64,000 nt of DNA from Myroides sp. N17-2 (GCF_002286775.1 NZ_NSGJ01000007.1:82220-146219); one strand, 5' to 3'. Positions 26,575-36,854 are shown, counted from the stretch's first letter. Numbers and translations: made by a program. The notes: generated from the letters alone by a model not told the origin.

Positions 26575-29500
26575 ATGAAAATCAAAAGTCTACTAATCCT
26601 TATTTGCTGTGCATTTATATCACTGCAATCATGTAAGAAAAATGGGGATCTCAATGTCAATCTATCCAACCCCAAGCTATTTAGTGAGTATATACTAGCT
26701 TTCACTGCTGGGGTTATCTCTACTAAAGACCCGATTGATATTAATATTCCAAAGAATTGGAAGAATTGGACCGCTAATGAAGAGTTAGATAAAGATCTCT
26801 TTACTATCACTCCTGCTGTTAAAGGTAAAGTAGTTTACTTGCCTAATGACGTGATCCGTTTTGTTCCTGAAGAGAGATTGAAACAAGATCAACGTTATAA
26901 TATTACCTTTCACTTAGGTAAAGTTACCGAGACAGAAGAAGCTTTAAAAGATTTTACTTTTATGGTAATGACTGTTCCTCAGACTTTCCATACTGATCTA
27001 TTAGATCTTCAATATGTCAGTGATACTGAATATGTCCTTAATGGAACACTGACTACGAGTGACTGGCTAAGTACTGCAGATGCTAAGAAAATATTATCAG
27101 CTGTACAAGACAAGAAGAACTTAGATATCAAATTTAGTACTGATGATAAACAAGAGAGTAAAGAGTTTAAATTCACTATTAACAAGATAGTTAGAAAGGC
27201 AGAAGAGTCTACTATGGAGGTGTCTATTAATGGAAAAGCAATAGATAATGCTGCTAAAAGTACAGATGTATATACTGTACCAAGACTTAATGACTTCTAT
27301 CAGTTCAGAGTAGAACCCGTAGAGAATGATCCACAGGCTTTCTGGATTAACTTCTCTAACCCTATTAAGAAGAATCAAGACTTCAGTGGACTAATCGACT
27401 TAGAGAATAACGATGCTAATCTAACTTTCTCTACAGATGGTAACGTACTAAAAGTATTTGCTGACAAGGCTCTACAAGATAAAGTACTTGTAAGAGTTAG
27501 TGCAGGTATTCAAGATTCTAGAGGAAACAAAACATTAACCTCACAAGTATATGAACTAAACTTCGGAACACTTAAACCAGATGTGCAGCTTATTAATAGT
27601 GGTACTATCTTACCTAGTTCTGAAAACTTAAAGATCAACTTTAAAGCCACTACATTAAATGCAGTTGATGTGAAAGTTTATAAAGTTTATGAAAACAACA
27701 TATTACAGTTCTTACAAGAGAACAATCTTGATGGTAAGTACAGCCTTTACAGAGTAGCTGACCCTATAGCGAAGACTACAATCAAACTGACTAACCCTAA
27801 TCCGAATGCCTTATTAAAATATAACAACTATGCGCTAGACCTATCTACACTGATAAGTCCAGACCCTGGTGCTATCTATAGAGTTGAGTTTTCATTTAAG
27901 AAAGCTTATTCTCTTTATGACTGTACTAATAGTGAGATAACAGAAGAAGAGGAAGCCGTTGAAGAAGAAACGGATGATACTGATGAAATGGATAGCAATG
28001 ATGAGTACGATGATTATGAGTATTACTACTATTATGATTGGGAAGAGAAAGACAACCCTTGTTCTACGTCATATTATCATTACCACGAGAAAGCAGCTAC
28101 TAATGTATTAGCTACTGACTTAGGTGTAATCGTAAAAGGTGGTAATAACAATATCTATACAACAGTAGTTACTAATCTAATCACTACTGATCCTGTAGCT
28201 GCTGCGACTGTCGAATTCTACACATTTAAACAACAACTAATTACTTCTGCTAAGACAGATACTAATGGAATACTAACTGTTAACCTAGAGAAGAAAAAGC
28301 CTGCTTTTGTTATTGTTAAAGATGACAAGAATACTACTTACGTTAAGATAGATGAGGCCAACTCTTTATCAATGAGTAACTATGATGTAGATGGAACCAC
28401 TTTAGTTAAAGGAATTAATGGTTTTATCTATACAGAACGTGGTGTGTGGAGACCTGGTGATAATATATACCTAGACTTTATCTTAGACGATCTAGCGAAC
28501 CCTCTTCCTGCTAATCATCCTATCAAACTTACTTTCTCTGATCCATTCGGAAAGGTAGTTGATCAAGTGGTGCAAAAGAAAAACACAAGTAACCACTACT
28601 CTTTCCTACTTAAAACAACGCAAGAATCTGTAACAGGTAATTGGCAAGCTGTAGTAAGTGTAGGGGGAGCTAAGTTCTACAAGCAAATCAAAGTTGAGAC
28701 AATTAAACCTAACCGTTTAAAAATCAAAAACAACATAGAAGGAAAAACAGTTTACAACAACGGAAATAGCGTTGGTATAGACTATAATGTACAGTGGCTT
28801 CAAGGTAGTACAGCTAAGAATCTTAAAGCTGAAGTAGCGCTTAAACTACTTCCTCAAGCAACTACATTTGCTGACTATAAGTCATATTCTTTCTCTAATA
28901 GTTTAAGCTCTTCAAGTACACAAGAATCGAATGTCTTCTCAGGTACAACTGATGGATCAGGAGACTTTGACTTCCGTGTAAGTATGAATAACATTCCTGA
29001 GAATACAGGTATGCTTAAGGCTATCTTCACTTCTAAAGTATATGAAAATGGTGGTGACGTATCTACTGATGTATCTACTGCTACTATTTCTCCTCATAAT
29101 ACTTATGTAGGGATTAAAGCACCTGAGGCAAACAAGTATGGCTATTATGAAACTGATAAGCCGTTAAACTTCTCTTTTATCACATTAAGTGCTCAAGGAA
29201 AAACGAAGTCACACGACATTGATGTAACAGTATATAGAAAAAAAGGATACTGGTGGTGGAGCTCTAATAACGATGGAGCATCTAGCTACAGTAGCTCTGA
29301 TTATTATTCGATATATAAAGAAACTGCTGATTATACTACTTCTTCTAATGGTACAACATCTTACTCTCTGACAATACCAGAACAAGATTGGGGTACTTAC
29401 GAAATAGTGGCTCGTGACAAATCAGGTAAACACATAGCATCATCTGTTGTATATGTAGATTATCCTTATTGGTCAGGTAAAACGAAACACTCACAAGGAA

Positions 29501-32103
29501 AAGAAGCAACAGTATTAGCTATTGCTACTGATAAAAAAGATTACAATACTGGTGAGAAGATTAAACTTTCATTCCCTTCTAGTGAGGGCGGTAGAGCTTT
29601 AGTATCTGTAGAGAACGGATCTAATGTGATCGAAACACATTGGGTGAAAACACAAAAAGGAGAAACAACATTTGAGATTACTACTACAGAAGCTATGGCG
29701 CCTAATGTGTACATCAATGTATCTGCATTACAGCCTCACGCTTCTACAGTAAATAACTCCCCGATACGTATGTATGGTATCGCGCCTATTAACGTATATA
29801 ATAAAAAGACAAAACTAGAACCTGTTATCACAATGCCTGATAAACTTAAACCTGAACAAGAATTTACTGTTCAAGTAAAAGAGAAGGCAGGTCAGAAGAT
29901 GACATATACTATCGCTATTGTTGAAGATGGTCTATTAGACTTAACTAGATTTAAAACACCTAACCCTTGGAATAACTTCTATAGCAAAACTGCTCTAGGT
30001 GTGCGTACTTGGGATATCTATGACAACGTTATCGGTGCTTATGGTGGGGCTATTAACCAAGTATTCAGTATCGGTGGTGATGAGGACTTAGGTGCTGGTC
30101 AAGTGAAAAAAGCAAACAGATTTAAACCTGTTGTTATTCACTTAGGACCATTCGTTTTAGATGGAGGTAAAACAGGTACTCACAAGATAAAACTACCTAA
30201 GTATATCGGTTCTGTACGTGCTATGGTAGTTGCTTCTAACGTAGCAAATAAAGCATACGGTACTGTAGAGAAAACGGTAAAAGTAAATAACCCATTAATG
30301 ATACTAGGTTCTCTTCCTAGAAGAGCTGTCCCTGGAGAGAAAATAACATTGCCGATCACTATCTTCGCTATGGAGAAACACGTGAAGAATGTAACGGTCA
30401 AGGTTAAAACAGACGACAAGTTCCAAATTCAAAATAATGCTACTCAAACAGTAACTTTTGATGAACCGGATGAAAAAGTAGTGTTCTGTGAGTTAGAAGT
30501 AATGCAAAAGACAGGTATCACTAAAGTAGAAATAGAAGCAACCTCTGGTAATGAGCGTGCTAGTTATGTAGTAGAGATGGATGTATTAAATCCAAACCCT
30601 GTTACAGTTAGAACTGAAGATATTGTATTAGAACCAAACAGTACTAATACTATTGAATGGGAGCGCTTTGGTGTTACAGGAAGTAATAAAGCTACATTAG
30701 AGCTATCTACATTCCCTGGCATCAACCTTACTTCTAGACTAAACTATTTAATCAAATATCCTCACGGATGTAGTGAACAAGTAACTTCTGGGGCATTCCC
30801 TCAGATATTCCTAGAAGACTTAGTCTATGTAAGCAAAAGCAAAAAAGAAAGCTTACAACGCAATGTGAATGAAGCTTTAAGAGTATTAGCACAACGCCAA
30901 TTAACAGACGGAAGCTTTAGATACTGGAGTAGTGACGCTTATTCAGATGACTGGACGACTTCTTATATTCTACATTTCATGTTAGAAGCAGAGAAGAGAG
31001 GATTTGCTCTCCCTATAGGAAGCAAAGCGAATGCTATCTCATACCAACAGAATGCTGTAAAACAGTGGTCTTATAACAGTCGTTACCAAAATGACTTAGC
31101 TCAGGCATATAGACTATATACTTTAGCACTTGCAGGTAATGCTGATTTAGCATCTATGAATAGACTTAGAGAAACGACTAGTCTTTCTAGTGATGCGAAA
31201 CTGCGTTTAGCTGCTGCTTATGCATTAGCTAACCAACGAGATGCTGCTGTGAAACTAATCGCTAATGCACCTTTAGTAGAGAACAATCAATCTTATTATT
31301 ACTACTATGGTTCATATGAGCGTAGATTAGCAATGGCATTAGAAACTTTGATCCTTACGAAGTCAAATACAAAACTAATGCACGAATATGCTAACCTACT
31401 TGCCAAGCGCTTAGGTTCTAATAGTTGGATGAGTACACAGAGTACAGCTTATGGATTAAACGTAATGTCTACTTATGTGAAAAACAATAAATCAGCAGAA
31501 GGTATTAATGTTGATTTCACTAATAGTGGTGCAACTACCAATGCAACTACTAAAAATAATATGTACGAATATGACTTCAAGTCTATCTCTGCGAATAATG
31601 AAGTTAAACTTGTAAACAAAAACAGTTCTACTGTATATGCTAGAGTTGCTTACAGTGGTATTCTTCCTGTTGGTAAAGAGTTAGTGGAAGAAAGCAAACT
31701 AAGCGTTCGTACTGCATATAGAACACCAGGAGGTATGGCGCTTAACCCAGCATCATTATCACAAGGTACCGAGTTCGTTGCTTTTATTACTATTACTAAT
31801 AGTAGTACTACTAGTGTAGATAACATAGCGCTTACTCATATTGTTCCTTCTGGGTGGGAGATTGTGAATCTTAGATACACTGAAGCAGGAGGAGATAATA
31901 ATCCTGTTAGACACACAGATATTAGAGATGACCGTACTAACTTCTACTTTAGCTTAAACGCTAATGAGACGAAGACACTACGTGTGACGCTTAACGCATC
32001 TTATCTGGGTAAATATTACTTGCCAGGTGTACACGCTGAGGCAATGTATGATAACTCTTACAGAAGCCGTACAGCAGGTCAATGGATCGACGTAACGAAC
32101 TAA
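26575..32103 (+). CDS. Alpha-2-macroglobulin-family lipoprotein with thioester
   Basis: A very large (1,842-residue) exported lipoprotein: the signal peptide ends in L-Q-S-C at residues 19-22. The frame opens at a TTG at 26563 but the ATG at 26575 is the natural start. The family traps proteases; a thioester Cys-x-Glu-Gln is present as CSEQ at 1399-1402 within YPHGCSEQVTSG. MG domains precede it, and the C-terminal part shows the helical toroid and a receptor-domain-like end. Residues near 460-500 form an acidic and tyrosine-rich low-complexity tract. pbpC follows, an association known from many Gram-negatives, where A2M guards a cell envelope repaired by PbpC. Confidence 0.93.
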   Translation: MKIKSLLILICCAFISLQSCKKNGDLNVNLSNPKLFSEYILAFTAGVISTKDPIDINIPKNWKNWTANEELDKDLFTITPAVKGKVVYLPNDVIRFVPEERLKQDQRYNITFHLGKVTETEEALKDFTFMVMTVPQTFHTDLLDLQYVSDTEYVLNGTLTTSDWLSTADAKKILSAVQDKKNLDIKFSTDDKQESKEFKFTINKIVRKAEESTMEVSINGKAIDNAAKSTDVYTVPRLNDFYQFRVEPVENDPQAFWINFSNPIKKNQDFSGLIDLENNDANLTFSTDGNVLKVFADKALQDKVLVRVSAGIQDSRGNKTLTSQVYELNFGTLKPDVQLINSGTILPSSENLKINFKATTLNAVDVKVYKVYENNILQFLQENNLDGKYSLYRVADPIAKTTIKLTNPNPNALLKYNNYALDLSTLISPDPGAIYRVEFSFKKAYSLYDCTNSEITEEEEAVEEETDDTDEMDSNDEYDDYEYYYYYDWEEKDNPCSTSYYHYHEKAATNVLATDLGVIVKGGNNNIYTTVVTNLITTDPVAAATVEFYTFKQQLITSAKTDTNGILTVNLEKKKPAFVIVKDDKNTTYVKIDEANSLSMSNYDVDGTTLVKGINGFIYTERGVWRPGDNIYLDFILDDLANPLPANHPIKLTFSDPFGKVVDQVVQKKNTSNHYSFLLKTTQESVTGNWQAVVSVGGAKFYKQIKVETIKPNRLKIKNNIEGKTVYNNGNSVGIDYNVQWLQGSTAKNLKAEVALKLLPQATTFADYKSYSFSNSLSSSSTQESNVFSGTTDGSGDFDFRVSMNNIPENTGMLKAIFTSKVYENGGDVSTDVSTATISPHNTYVGIKAPEANKYGYYETDKPLNFSFITLSAQGKTKSHDIDVTVYRKKGYWWWSSNNDGASSYSSSDYYSIYKETADYTTSSNGTTSYSLTIPEQDWGTYEIVARDKSGKHIASSVVYVDYPYWSGKTKHSQGKEATVLAIATDKKDYNTGEKIKLSFPSSEGGRALVSVENGSNVIETHWVKTQKGETTFEITTTEAMAPNVYINVSALQPHASTVNNSPIRMYGIAPINVYNKKTKLEPVITMPDKLKPEQEFTVQVKEKAGQKMTYTIAIVEDGLLDLTRFKTPNPWNNFYSKTALGVRTWDIYDNVIGAYGGAINQVFSIGGDEDLGAGQVKKANRFKPVVIHLGPFVLDGGKTGTHKIKLPKYIGSVRAMVVASNVANKAYGTVEKTVKVNNPLMILGSLPRRAVPGEKITLPITIFAMEKHVKNVTVKVKTDDKFQIQNNATQTVTFDEPDEKVVFCELEVMQKTGITKVEIEATSGNERASYVVEMDVLNPNPVTVRTEDIVLEPNSTNTIEWERFGVTGSNKATLELSTFPGINLTSRLNYLIKYPHGCSEQVTSGAFPQIFLEDLVYVSKSKKESLQRNVNEALRVLAQRQLTDGSFRYWSSDAYSDDWTTSYILHFMLEAEKRGFALPIGSKANAISYQQNAVKQWSYNSRYQNDLAQAYRLYTLALAGNADLASMNRLRETTSLSSDAKLRLAAAYALANQRDAAVKLIANAPLVENNQSYYYYYGSYERRLAMALETLILTKSNTKLMHEYANLLAKRLGSNSWMSTQSTAYGLNVMSTYVKNNKSAEGINVDFTNSGATTNATTKNNMYEYDFKSISANNEVKLVNKNSSTVYARVAYSGILPVGKELVEESKLSVRTAYRTPGGMALNPASLSQGTEFVAFITITNSSTTSVDNIALTHIVPSGWEIVNLRYTEAGGDNNPVRHTDIRDDRTNFYFSLNANETKTLRVTLNASYLGKYYLPGVHAEAMYDNSYRSRTAGQWIDVTN

Positions 32104-32124
32104 TAGATTGTAAATAATTAAGTA

Positions 32125-32160
32125 AATACAGGGAATCTTGATTCCCTGTATTTTTATTTT
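32125..32160 (+). terminator. Terminator between the A2M gene and pbpC
   Basis: Perfect 13-bp stem AATACAGGGAATC with its complement, two-base loop, then TTTTATTTT. It sits directly before the pbpC start, so pbpC expression may be attenuated. Confidence 0.85.
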
Positions 32161-32162
32161 AT

Positions 32163-34547
32163 ATGAAGATTAAACCGAACTTTAACTGGAAGACTTGGTC
32201 CTTAAAAAAGAAAATTAAGGTAGTCATCCTATTGATATTACTTATCCTATACTATTTCTCATTGCCTTCACAGCTTTTCACTAAGCCGTATTCAACAGTT
32301 ATAGAGAGTAGTGATAATCAACTATTAGGTGCTCAGATAGCTACAGATGGTCAGTGGAGGTTTCCAGAAGTTGATTCTGTACCCTATAAATTTAAGGAGT
32401 GTATAGTCGCCTTTGAGGATGACTATTTCTACTACCACTGGGGACTTAACCCTGTGTCTATGGCCAAAGCCTTTAGTGCAAACTTAAAATCTGATAAGAT
32501 AGTTAGAGGAGGAAGTACGCTTACTCAACAGACTATACGCCTAGCTCGTGATGGTAAGAAGAGAAACTATGCTGAAAAATTAATAGAAGCGATACAAGCT
32601 ACTCGTTTAGAGTTTAAATACAGTAAGGACAAAATACTTAGACTATATGCCTCACACGCTCCTTTCGGAGGTAATGTCGTGGGGATAGATGTAGCTGCTT
32701 GGCGTTATTTTGGAACGACACCAGAACATCTGTCATGGGCAGAGTCTGCTACATTAGCAGTATTGCCTAATGCTCCTCGTCTTATCTATCCGGGTAAGAA
32801 TCAAGAGACTTTACTTAAGAAAAGAAATGCGCTGCTAAAGAAACTTCTAGACAAGAAAGTCATAGATGAGAGTACCTATCTCTTAGCTTTAGAAGAACCT
32901 TTACCGCAGAAGCCGCATGAGTTACCTCAGATGGCTCCTCACCTACTTCAGTATATATCAAAAACTAATCGTCAACAGCGTAACAATACTACGATAGATT
33001 ATAATATACAACAAAGGGTAAATGACATCGTCAAAGGGTATTACTTTAATTATAGTCAATCCGAAATCTATAATATCGCCGTAATAGTCATAGATGTGGA
33101 GACACGTAATATTATCAGTTACGTCGGAAACACCCCTACTACAGCAGATCATCAGAAAGATGTAGATATTATCCATGCGCAGAGAAGTACTGCAAGTATT
33201 ATCAAACCTTTCTTATATGGAAGTATGCTAGATGATGCAGAATTACTACCTAAATCCTTAGTAGCAGACATACCAGTCGTTATCTCTGGATATAAACCAG
33301 AGAATTTTAATACCTCGTATGAAGGGGCTGTGCCTGCAGATGAAGCATTGTTTAGATCTTTAAATATCCCTTTTGTGCTTATGTTACAGAAGTATGGAGG
33401 GTACAGATTTTATAACCAACTTCAGAATCTTGGTTTCAAATCAATTAACAAACACCCTAATCACTATGGACTATCACTTATCCTAGGTGGCGCAGAGAGT
33501 AATCTATGGGAAATTACTAGAGCCTATACAGGTCTAGCTTCTACACTAAACTATTACAATACTTCTAAAGGAAAATATAGAAGTAATGAAATACAGAATC
33601 TCAATTGGAATAAAGATATCCAATTAGACTTCGGCAAAGATACGAATGAGAAGACCACATTAGGTGCAGGAGCTATTTACAGTACATTTAAAGCCCTTAC
33701 ACAGGTTAACCGACCTGAGGGAGATGAGGCGTGGAGATATTACGACTCCTCACTTAAAATAGCATGGAAGACAGGTACTAGTTTTGGAGGAAGAGATGCT
33801 TGGGCAGTTGGAGTAAATAAAAAATATGTAGTCGGTATATGGGTAGGAAATGCCACAGGAGAAGGGCGTCCTTCTATTAGTGGCGTAAGAATGGCCGGGC
33901 CTATTTTATTCGATGTTTTTAACTTACTACCACGTAGTAACTGGTTTGGTCAACCTCTAAATGACCTTGAAGAAACAGAAATATGTACACAATCAGGTTA
34001 CTTAGCAGGTCCTAACTGTCCTAAGCGAACAGATTTGGTACCACATAGAGAGAAGAAAACGGAGTTATGTCCTCATCACAAATTAGTTCACCTAGATCTA
34101 ACAAAGTCTTTTCAAGTAAACAGTATGTGTGAATCACTAGATAATATTGTTAATCAGCCTTGGTTTATACTACCACCTACGATGGCACATTATTATAAAC
34201 GTCATTATAGTAACTATAAAGATTTACCTCCCTTTAGGACGGACTGTATAAACACAAATGCACAGAGCGCTACTGAGTTTATCTATCCGAAGCATAACGA
34301 TCTTATCTATCTAACGAAAGACTTCTATTCTAAAGTACAGCCCTTTATCGCTAAAGCGACTACAACTACACCAGAGAACAGATTATACTGGTACTTAGAC
34401 GAACAATTCTTAGGAGAAACGTCTCTATATCATGAGCAATCCATATTAGCTGAGCCAGGCACTCACTACTTAACCATAGTAGATGCAGATGGTAATAGTA
34501 AGACGATACAGATCATCCTTGAGCTAAGCACAGCCAAGTCAAAGTAG
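32163..34547 (+). CDS. pbpC: Penicillin-binding protein 1C
   Basis: Bifunctional peptidoglycan synthase, 794 residues, anchored by an N-terminal helix (about 17-36). The glycosyltransferase 51 domain shows EDDYFYYHWGLNP and RGGSTLTQQ; the transpeptidase domain has S-I-I-K in RSTASIIKPF, S-L-N in FRSLNIPF, and KTGTSFGGRDAW. The last 200 residues contain Cys pairs and a beta-rich tail that fit the C-terminal domain of the PBP1C family. Its place immediately after the A2M gene is the usual yfhM-pbpC arrangement. Terminator follows. Confidence 0.95.
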   Translation: MKIKPNFNWKTWSLKKKIKVVILLILLILYYFSLPSQLFTKPYSTVIESSDNQLLGAQIATDGQWRFPEVDSVPYKFKECIVAFEDDYFYYHWGLNPVSMAKAFSANLKSDKIVRGGSTLTQQTIRLARDGKKRNYAEKLIEAIQATRLEFKYSKDKILRLYASHAPFGGNVVGIDVAAWRYFGTTPEHLSWAESATLAVLPNAPRLIYPGKNQETLLKKRNALLKKLLDKKVIDESTYLLALEEPLPQKPHELPQMAPHLLQYISKTNRQQRNNTTIDYNIQQRVNDIVKGYYFNYSQSEIYNIAVIVIDVETRNIISYVGNTPTTADHQKDVDIIHAQRSTASIIKPFLYGSMLDDAELLPKSLVADIPVVISGYKPENFNTSYEGAVPADEALFRSLNIPFVLMLQKYGGYRFYNQLQNLGFKSINKHPNHYGLSLILGGAESNLWEITRAYTGLASTLNYYNTSKGKYRSNEIQNLNWNKDIQLDFGKDTNEKTTLGAGAIYSTFKALTQVNRPEGDEAWRYYDSSLKIAWKTGTSFGGRDAWAVGVNKKYVVGIWVGNATGEGRPSISGVRMAGPILFDVFNLLPRSNWFGQPLNDLEETEICTQSGYLAGPNCPKRTDLVPHREKKTELCPHHKLVHLDLTKSFQVNSMCESLDNIVNQPWFILPPTMAHYYKRHYSNYKDLPPFRTDCINTNAQSATEFIYPKHNDLIYLTKDFYSKVQPFIAKATTTTPENRLYWYLDEQFLGETSLYHEQSILAEPGTHYLTIVDADGNSKTIQIILELSTAKSK

Positions 34548-34554
34548 TAAAAAC

Positions 34555-34588
34555 AAAAAACCCGTTAATCCTAGATTAGCGGGTTTTT
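34555..34588. terminator. Bidirectional terminator between pbpC and rng
   Basis: AACCCGTTAATC and GATTAGCGGGTT arms with a CTA loop and A/T tails on both sides, between convergent genes. Confidence 0.9.
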
Positions 34589-34590
34589 CT

Positions 34591-36156
34591 TTATTCTGTA
34601 AGTTCATTTCCTTTATCATCTAAAAAATGGTATTCTAGATACGTGTAAGCGTCACGAGGAACTATTTTGATCCACTTCTTAAACTCTAAGTACCACTTAG
34701 CTCTAATCGATGGAATTCCTTTAGTTAAATAAGCAGCCACGAATGGGTGTGTATTTAAAATAATCTTTTTCGACTTATCTTTCGAAATAATATTTTCTAG
34801 GTCAGCCTTTATTTTGTCTATTACAAGGATCGGAGCTTCGATTTCACCATGTTCATTCGGATCTTCTTCTCTCGTTTCTATGTTGACTTCAGGTCTAACA
34901 CGTTGTCTAGTGATTTGGATTAAACCAAATTTACTAGGAGGCAAGATTTTGTGTTTTGCTTTATCATCACTCATTTCCTCTTTCAGAAAATCGTATAGTG
35001 TCTTTCTATTCTCTGGGTTACCCATATCAATAAAATCTACTACGATAATACCTCCCATATCTCTTAATCTTAGCTGTCTAGCTATCTCAGCAGCAGCGAT
35101 AAGGTTAACTTCAAGAGCAGTGTCTTCTTGAGACTGAGCTTTGTTTGAGCGGTTTCCACTGTTAACATCTATGACGTGTAACGCCTCTGTATGTTCTATG
35201 ATTAGATAAGCACCTTTGCTCATAGATACAGTACGACCAAAAGAAGTCTTAATCTGACGTTCGATATTGTATTTCTCGAAAATCGGAACTTCTAGTGATT
35301 GATAGTGTTTTACAATCGAAACTTTCGAAGGAGCTATTTCTTGCAAATAGTCTTTCGTTTGGAAAAACAGGTCTTCATCATCAGTGACAATACCTGTGAA
35401 GGTATCATTAAAAACATCTCTAAGAATAGATGATGCTTTATTTACCTCTCCTAATACTTTAGAAGGATGATGGGCTACTGTTAGCTTTTTACACATATTG
35501 TTCCAGCGAGTCATCAAGTTTTGCAAATCCTTATCGATATCTGCTACTTTCATACCCTCTGCTACAGTACGTACTATTACTCCAAATCCCTTTGGTTTGA
35601 TTGTTTGAAGAAGCTTCTTTAAACGCTCTTTTTCTTCTTTTGACTCTATTTTTTGTGAGATAGAGATTCTATTAGAGAAAGGAACTAGAACTACATAACG
35701 TCCAGCTATAGATAGCTCAGAACTAATACGTGGTCCTTTAGTTGAAATAGGTTCTTTAACAATCTGAACTAATAAAGACTGATTAGCACTTAATACATCG
35801 CTAACCACACCATCTTTATCAATCTCTTCTTCAAATGGAAAGTTTTTTAGAGAGTAATCTTTTAATTTACCTCCGCTTACAAGTTTAGTGAACTTCAGCA
35901 AAGTTCGAAGATTAGGTCCTAAGTCGTGATAATGCAAGAATGCATCTTTCTCAAATCCTACGTGAACGAATGCAGCATTAAGTCCTGCTACAGGTTTTCT
36001 GATTTTAGCGATAAATATATCGCCTACTTGAAAACCATCATCTTCACTTTCTTCTCTCTCCTGATGTAGTTCAATTAGTTTTCCATCTTTTAATAAGGCA
36101 AAATCTACTGTATCAGAATTCGACCTAATAATTAGCTCTTTATTCACACTGTACAT
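34591..36156 (-). CDS. rng: Ribonuclease E/G family endoribonuclease (RNase G)
   Basis: Single-strand specific endoribonuclease of 16S rRNA 5' maturation and mRNA decay. The 521-residue protein has an N-terminal S1 domain (about 38-130), the RNase H-like and DNase-like catalytic core with the Mg-binding Asp pair in IIVVDFIDMG, and a zinc-link region in the C-terminal third. It lacks the long degradosome scaffold of RNase E and so fits RNase G. First in line after the HU gene cluster, but with its own upstream region. Confidence 0.92.
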   Translation of the reverse strand: MYSVNKELIIRSNSDTVDFALLKDGKLIELHQEREESEDDGFQVGDIFIAKIRKPVAGLNAAFVHVGFEKDAFLHYHDLGPNLRTLLKFTKLVSGGKLKDYSLKNFPFEEEIDKDGVVSDVLSANQSLLVQIVKEPISTKGPRISSELSIAGRYVVLVPFSNRISISQKIESKEEKERLKKLLQTIKPKGFGVIVRTVAEGMKVADIDKDLQNLMTRWNNMCKKLTVAHHPSKVLGEVNKASSILRDVFNDTFTGIVTDDEDLFFQTKDYLQEIAPSKVSIVKHYQSLEVPIFEKYNIERQIKTSFGRTVSMSKGAYLIIEHTEALHVIDVNSGNRSNKAQSQEDTALEVNLIAAAEIARQLRLRDMGGIIVVDFIDMGNPENRKTLYDFLKEEMSDDKAKHKILPPSKFGLIQITRQRVRPEVNIETREEDPNEHGEIEAPILVIDKIKADLENIISKDKSKKIILNTHPFVAAYLTKGIPSIRAKWYLEFKKWIKIVPRDAYTYLEYHFLDDKGNELTE

Positions 36157-36243
36157 TTTTATCCATACTCATTCATTACGATGTCATTTTGACCAAAAGA
36201 GTTTGTATAGATGGATTAAACATCAATATAGATATTGTTATCT

Positions 36244-36272
36244 AAAAAAACTCGCCTTGCTACCAAGGCAAG
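36244..36272 (-). terminator. Terminator downstream of the HU/30-residue gene pair
   Basis: On the minus strand CTTGCCTTG pairs with CAAGGCGAG (one wobble), followed by seven T. Confidence 0.8.
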
Positions 36273-36303
36273 CCTTTTCAGTATTCTTTCTCTACTAAAA
36301 GAA

Positions 36304-36329
36304 AAAAGTAGTTTTAAACTACTTTTTCT
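36304..36329. terminator. Palindrome overlapping the stop of the 30-residue gene
   Basis: AAAAAGTAGTTT and its complement form a near-perfect 25-bp palindrome whose right part includes the stop codon. It may act as terminator or as RNA end. Confidence 0.5.
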
Positions 36330-36411
36330 TTTTGTGACGGTTAGCTCTCGCTCTTTTCTTACGTTTGTGCGTCGCTACCTTATGTCTTTTTCTTTTTTTA
36401 CCACTTGGCAT
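36319..36411 (-). CDS. 30-residue highly basic protein (Bacteroidota ribosome-associated candidate)
   Basis: Starts at the ATG at 36411 and ends with TAG at 36319-36321. The product begins MPSGKKRKRHKVATHKRKK and ends RHKKKK: 20 of 30 residues are Lys, Arg or His, with one Ser, one Thr, three Ala and no acidic residue. This is the composition of short rRNA-binding proteins such as THX/bL36-type. A protein of this type occurs next to the HU gene in many Flavobacteriia. The spacing of 27 bp after the HU stop suggests co-transcription. A ribosomal role is inference. Confidence 0.75.
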   Translation of the reverse strand: MPSGKKRKRHKVATHKRKKRARANRHKKKK

Positions 36412-36438
36412 AATGTGTGTAATTTAGAGATTAATAAA

Positions 36439-36735
36439 TTATTTTACTTTTACTTCTGTGTTTGACTTTACGCCTTCTACAAACACCTTAGCTGGTTTGA
36501 ACGCAGGAATGTTGTGTGCAGGGATTCTGATAGTCGTGTTTTTAGAAATGTTTCTTCCTGTTTTCTCAGCTCTAGTTTTAATAATAAAACTACCGAAACC
36601 TCTTAAATACACATTCTCACCAGCTTCTAGAGATACTTTTACTTCATCCATAAAAGATTCTACTGTTGCCTGTACTTCTCCTTTTTCAAGCCCTAATTTT
36701 TCTGAAATTTTAGCTACAATGTCTGCTTTCGTCAT
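36439..36735 (-). CDS. HU/IHF-family DNA-binding protein
   Basis: A 98-residue histone-like protein. The start MTKADIVAKISEKLG at 36735 is the normal N-terminus; the longer open frame to 36804 would run across the promoter. The flexible arm region carries GRNISKNTTIRIPAHNIPAFKPAK, in which the R-x-P (here RIPA) DNA-intercalating segment is kept. It bends and compacts DNA. The promoter at 36781-36812 is divergent from mutY. HU and IHF cannot be told apart here. Confidence 0.92.
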   Translation of the reverse strand: MTKADIVAKISEKLGLEKGEVQATVESFMDEVKVSLEAGENVYLRGFGSFIIKTRAEKTGRNISKNTTIRIPAHNIPAFKPAKVFVEGVKSNTEVKVK

Positions 36736-36780
36736 TTTAGATATAAATATTTTATTGTTGTCTGATATTTTTAGAGTGTG

Positions 36781-36812
36781 CAAATATATTAATTTATATC
36801 CCAATAATTCAA
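36781..36812 (-). promoter_or_regulatory. Promoter of the HU gene
   Basis: On the minus strand TTG (36810-36812), 21 bp, then TATATTTG (36781-36788). It confirms that the longer reading frame to 36804 is not translated. Confidence 0.6.
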
Positions 36813-36846
36813 CCTTAATTGATTAAAATTTAAATATATAAAGTTT

Positions 36847-36854
36847 TAAGTTTG
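36847..36854 (+). promoter_or_regulatory. -7 element of mutY
   Basis: TAAGTTTG, 18 bp upstream of the mutY ATG. It overlaps the alternative TTG start at 36852, which argues against that start. Confidence 0.5.

Noticed and set aside
36235..36465. Plus-strand open frame over the HU/30-residue region
   Set aside because: Antisense to the 30-residue gene, terminator and HU end; no independent support.
36736..36804. Upstream extension of the HU gene
   Set aside because: It passes through the -7 element; the standard HU start MTKADIV is downstream.
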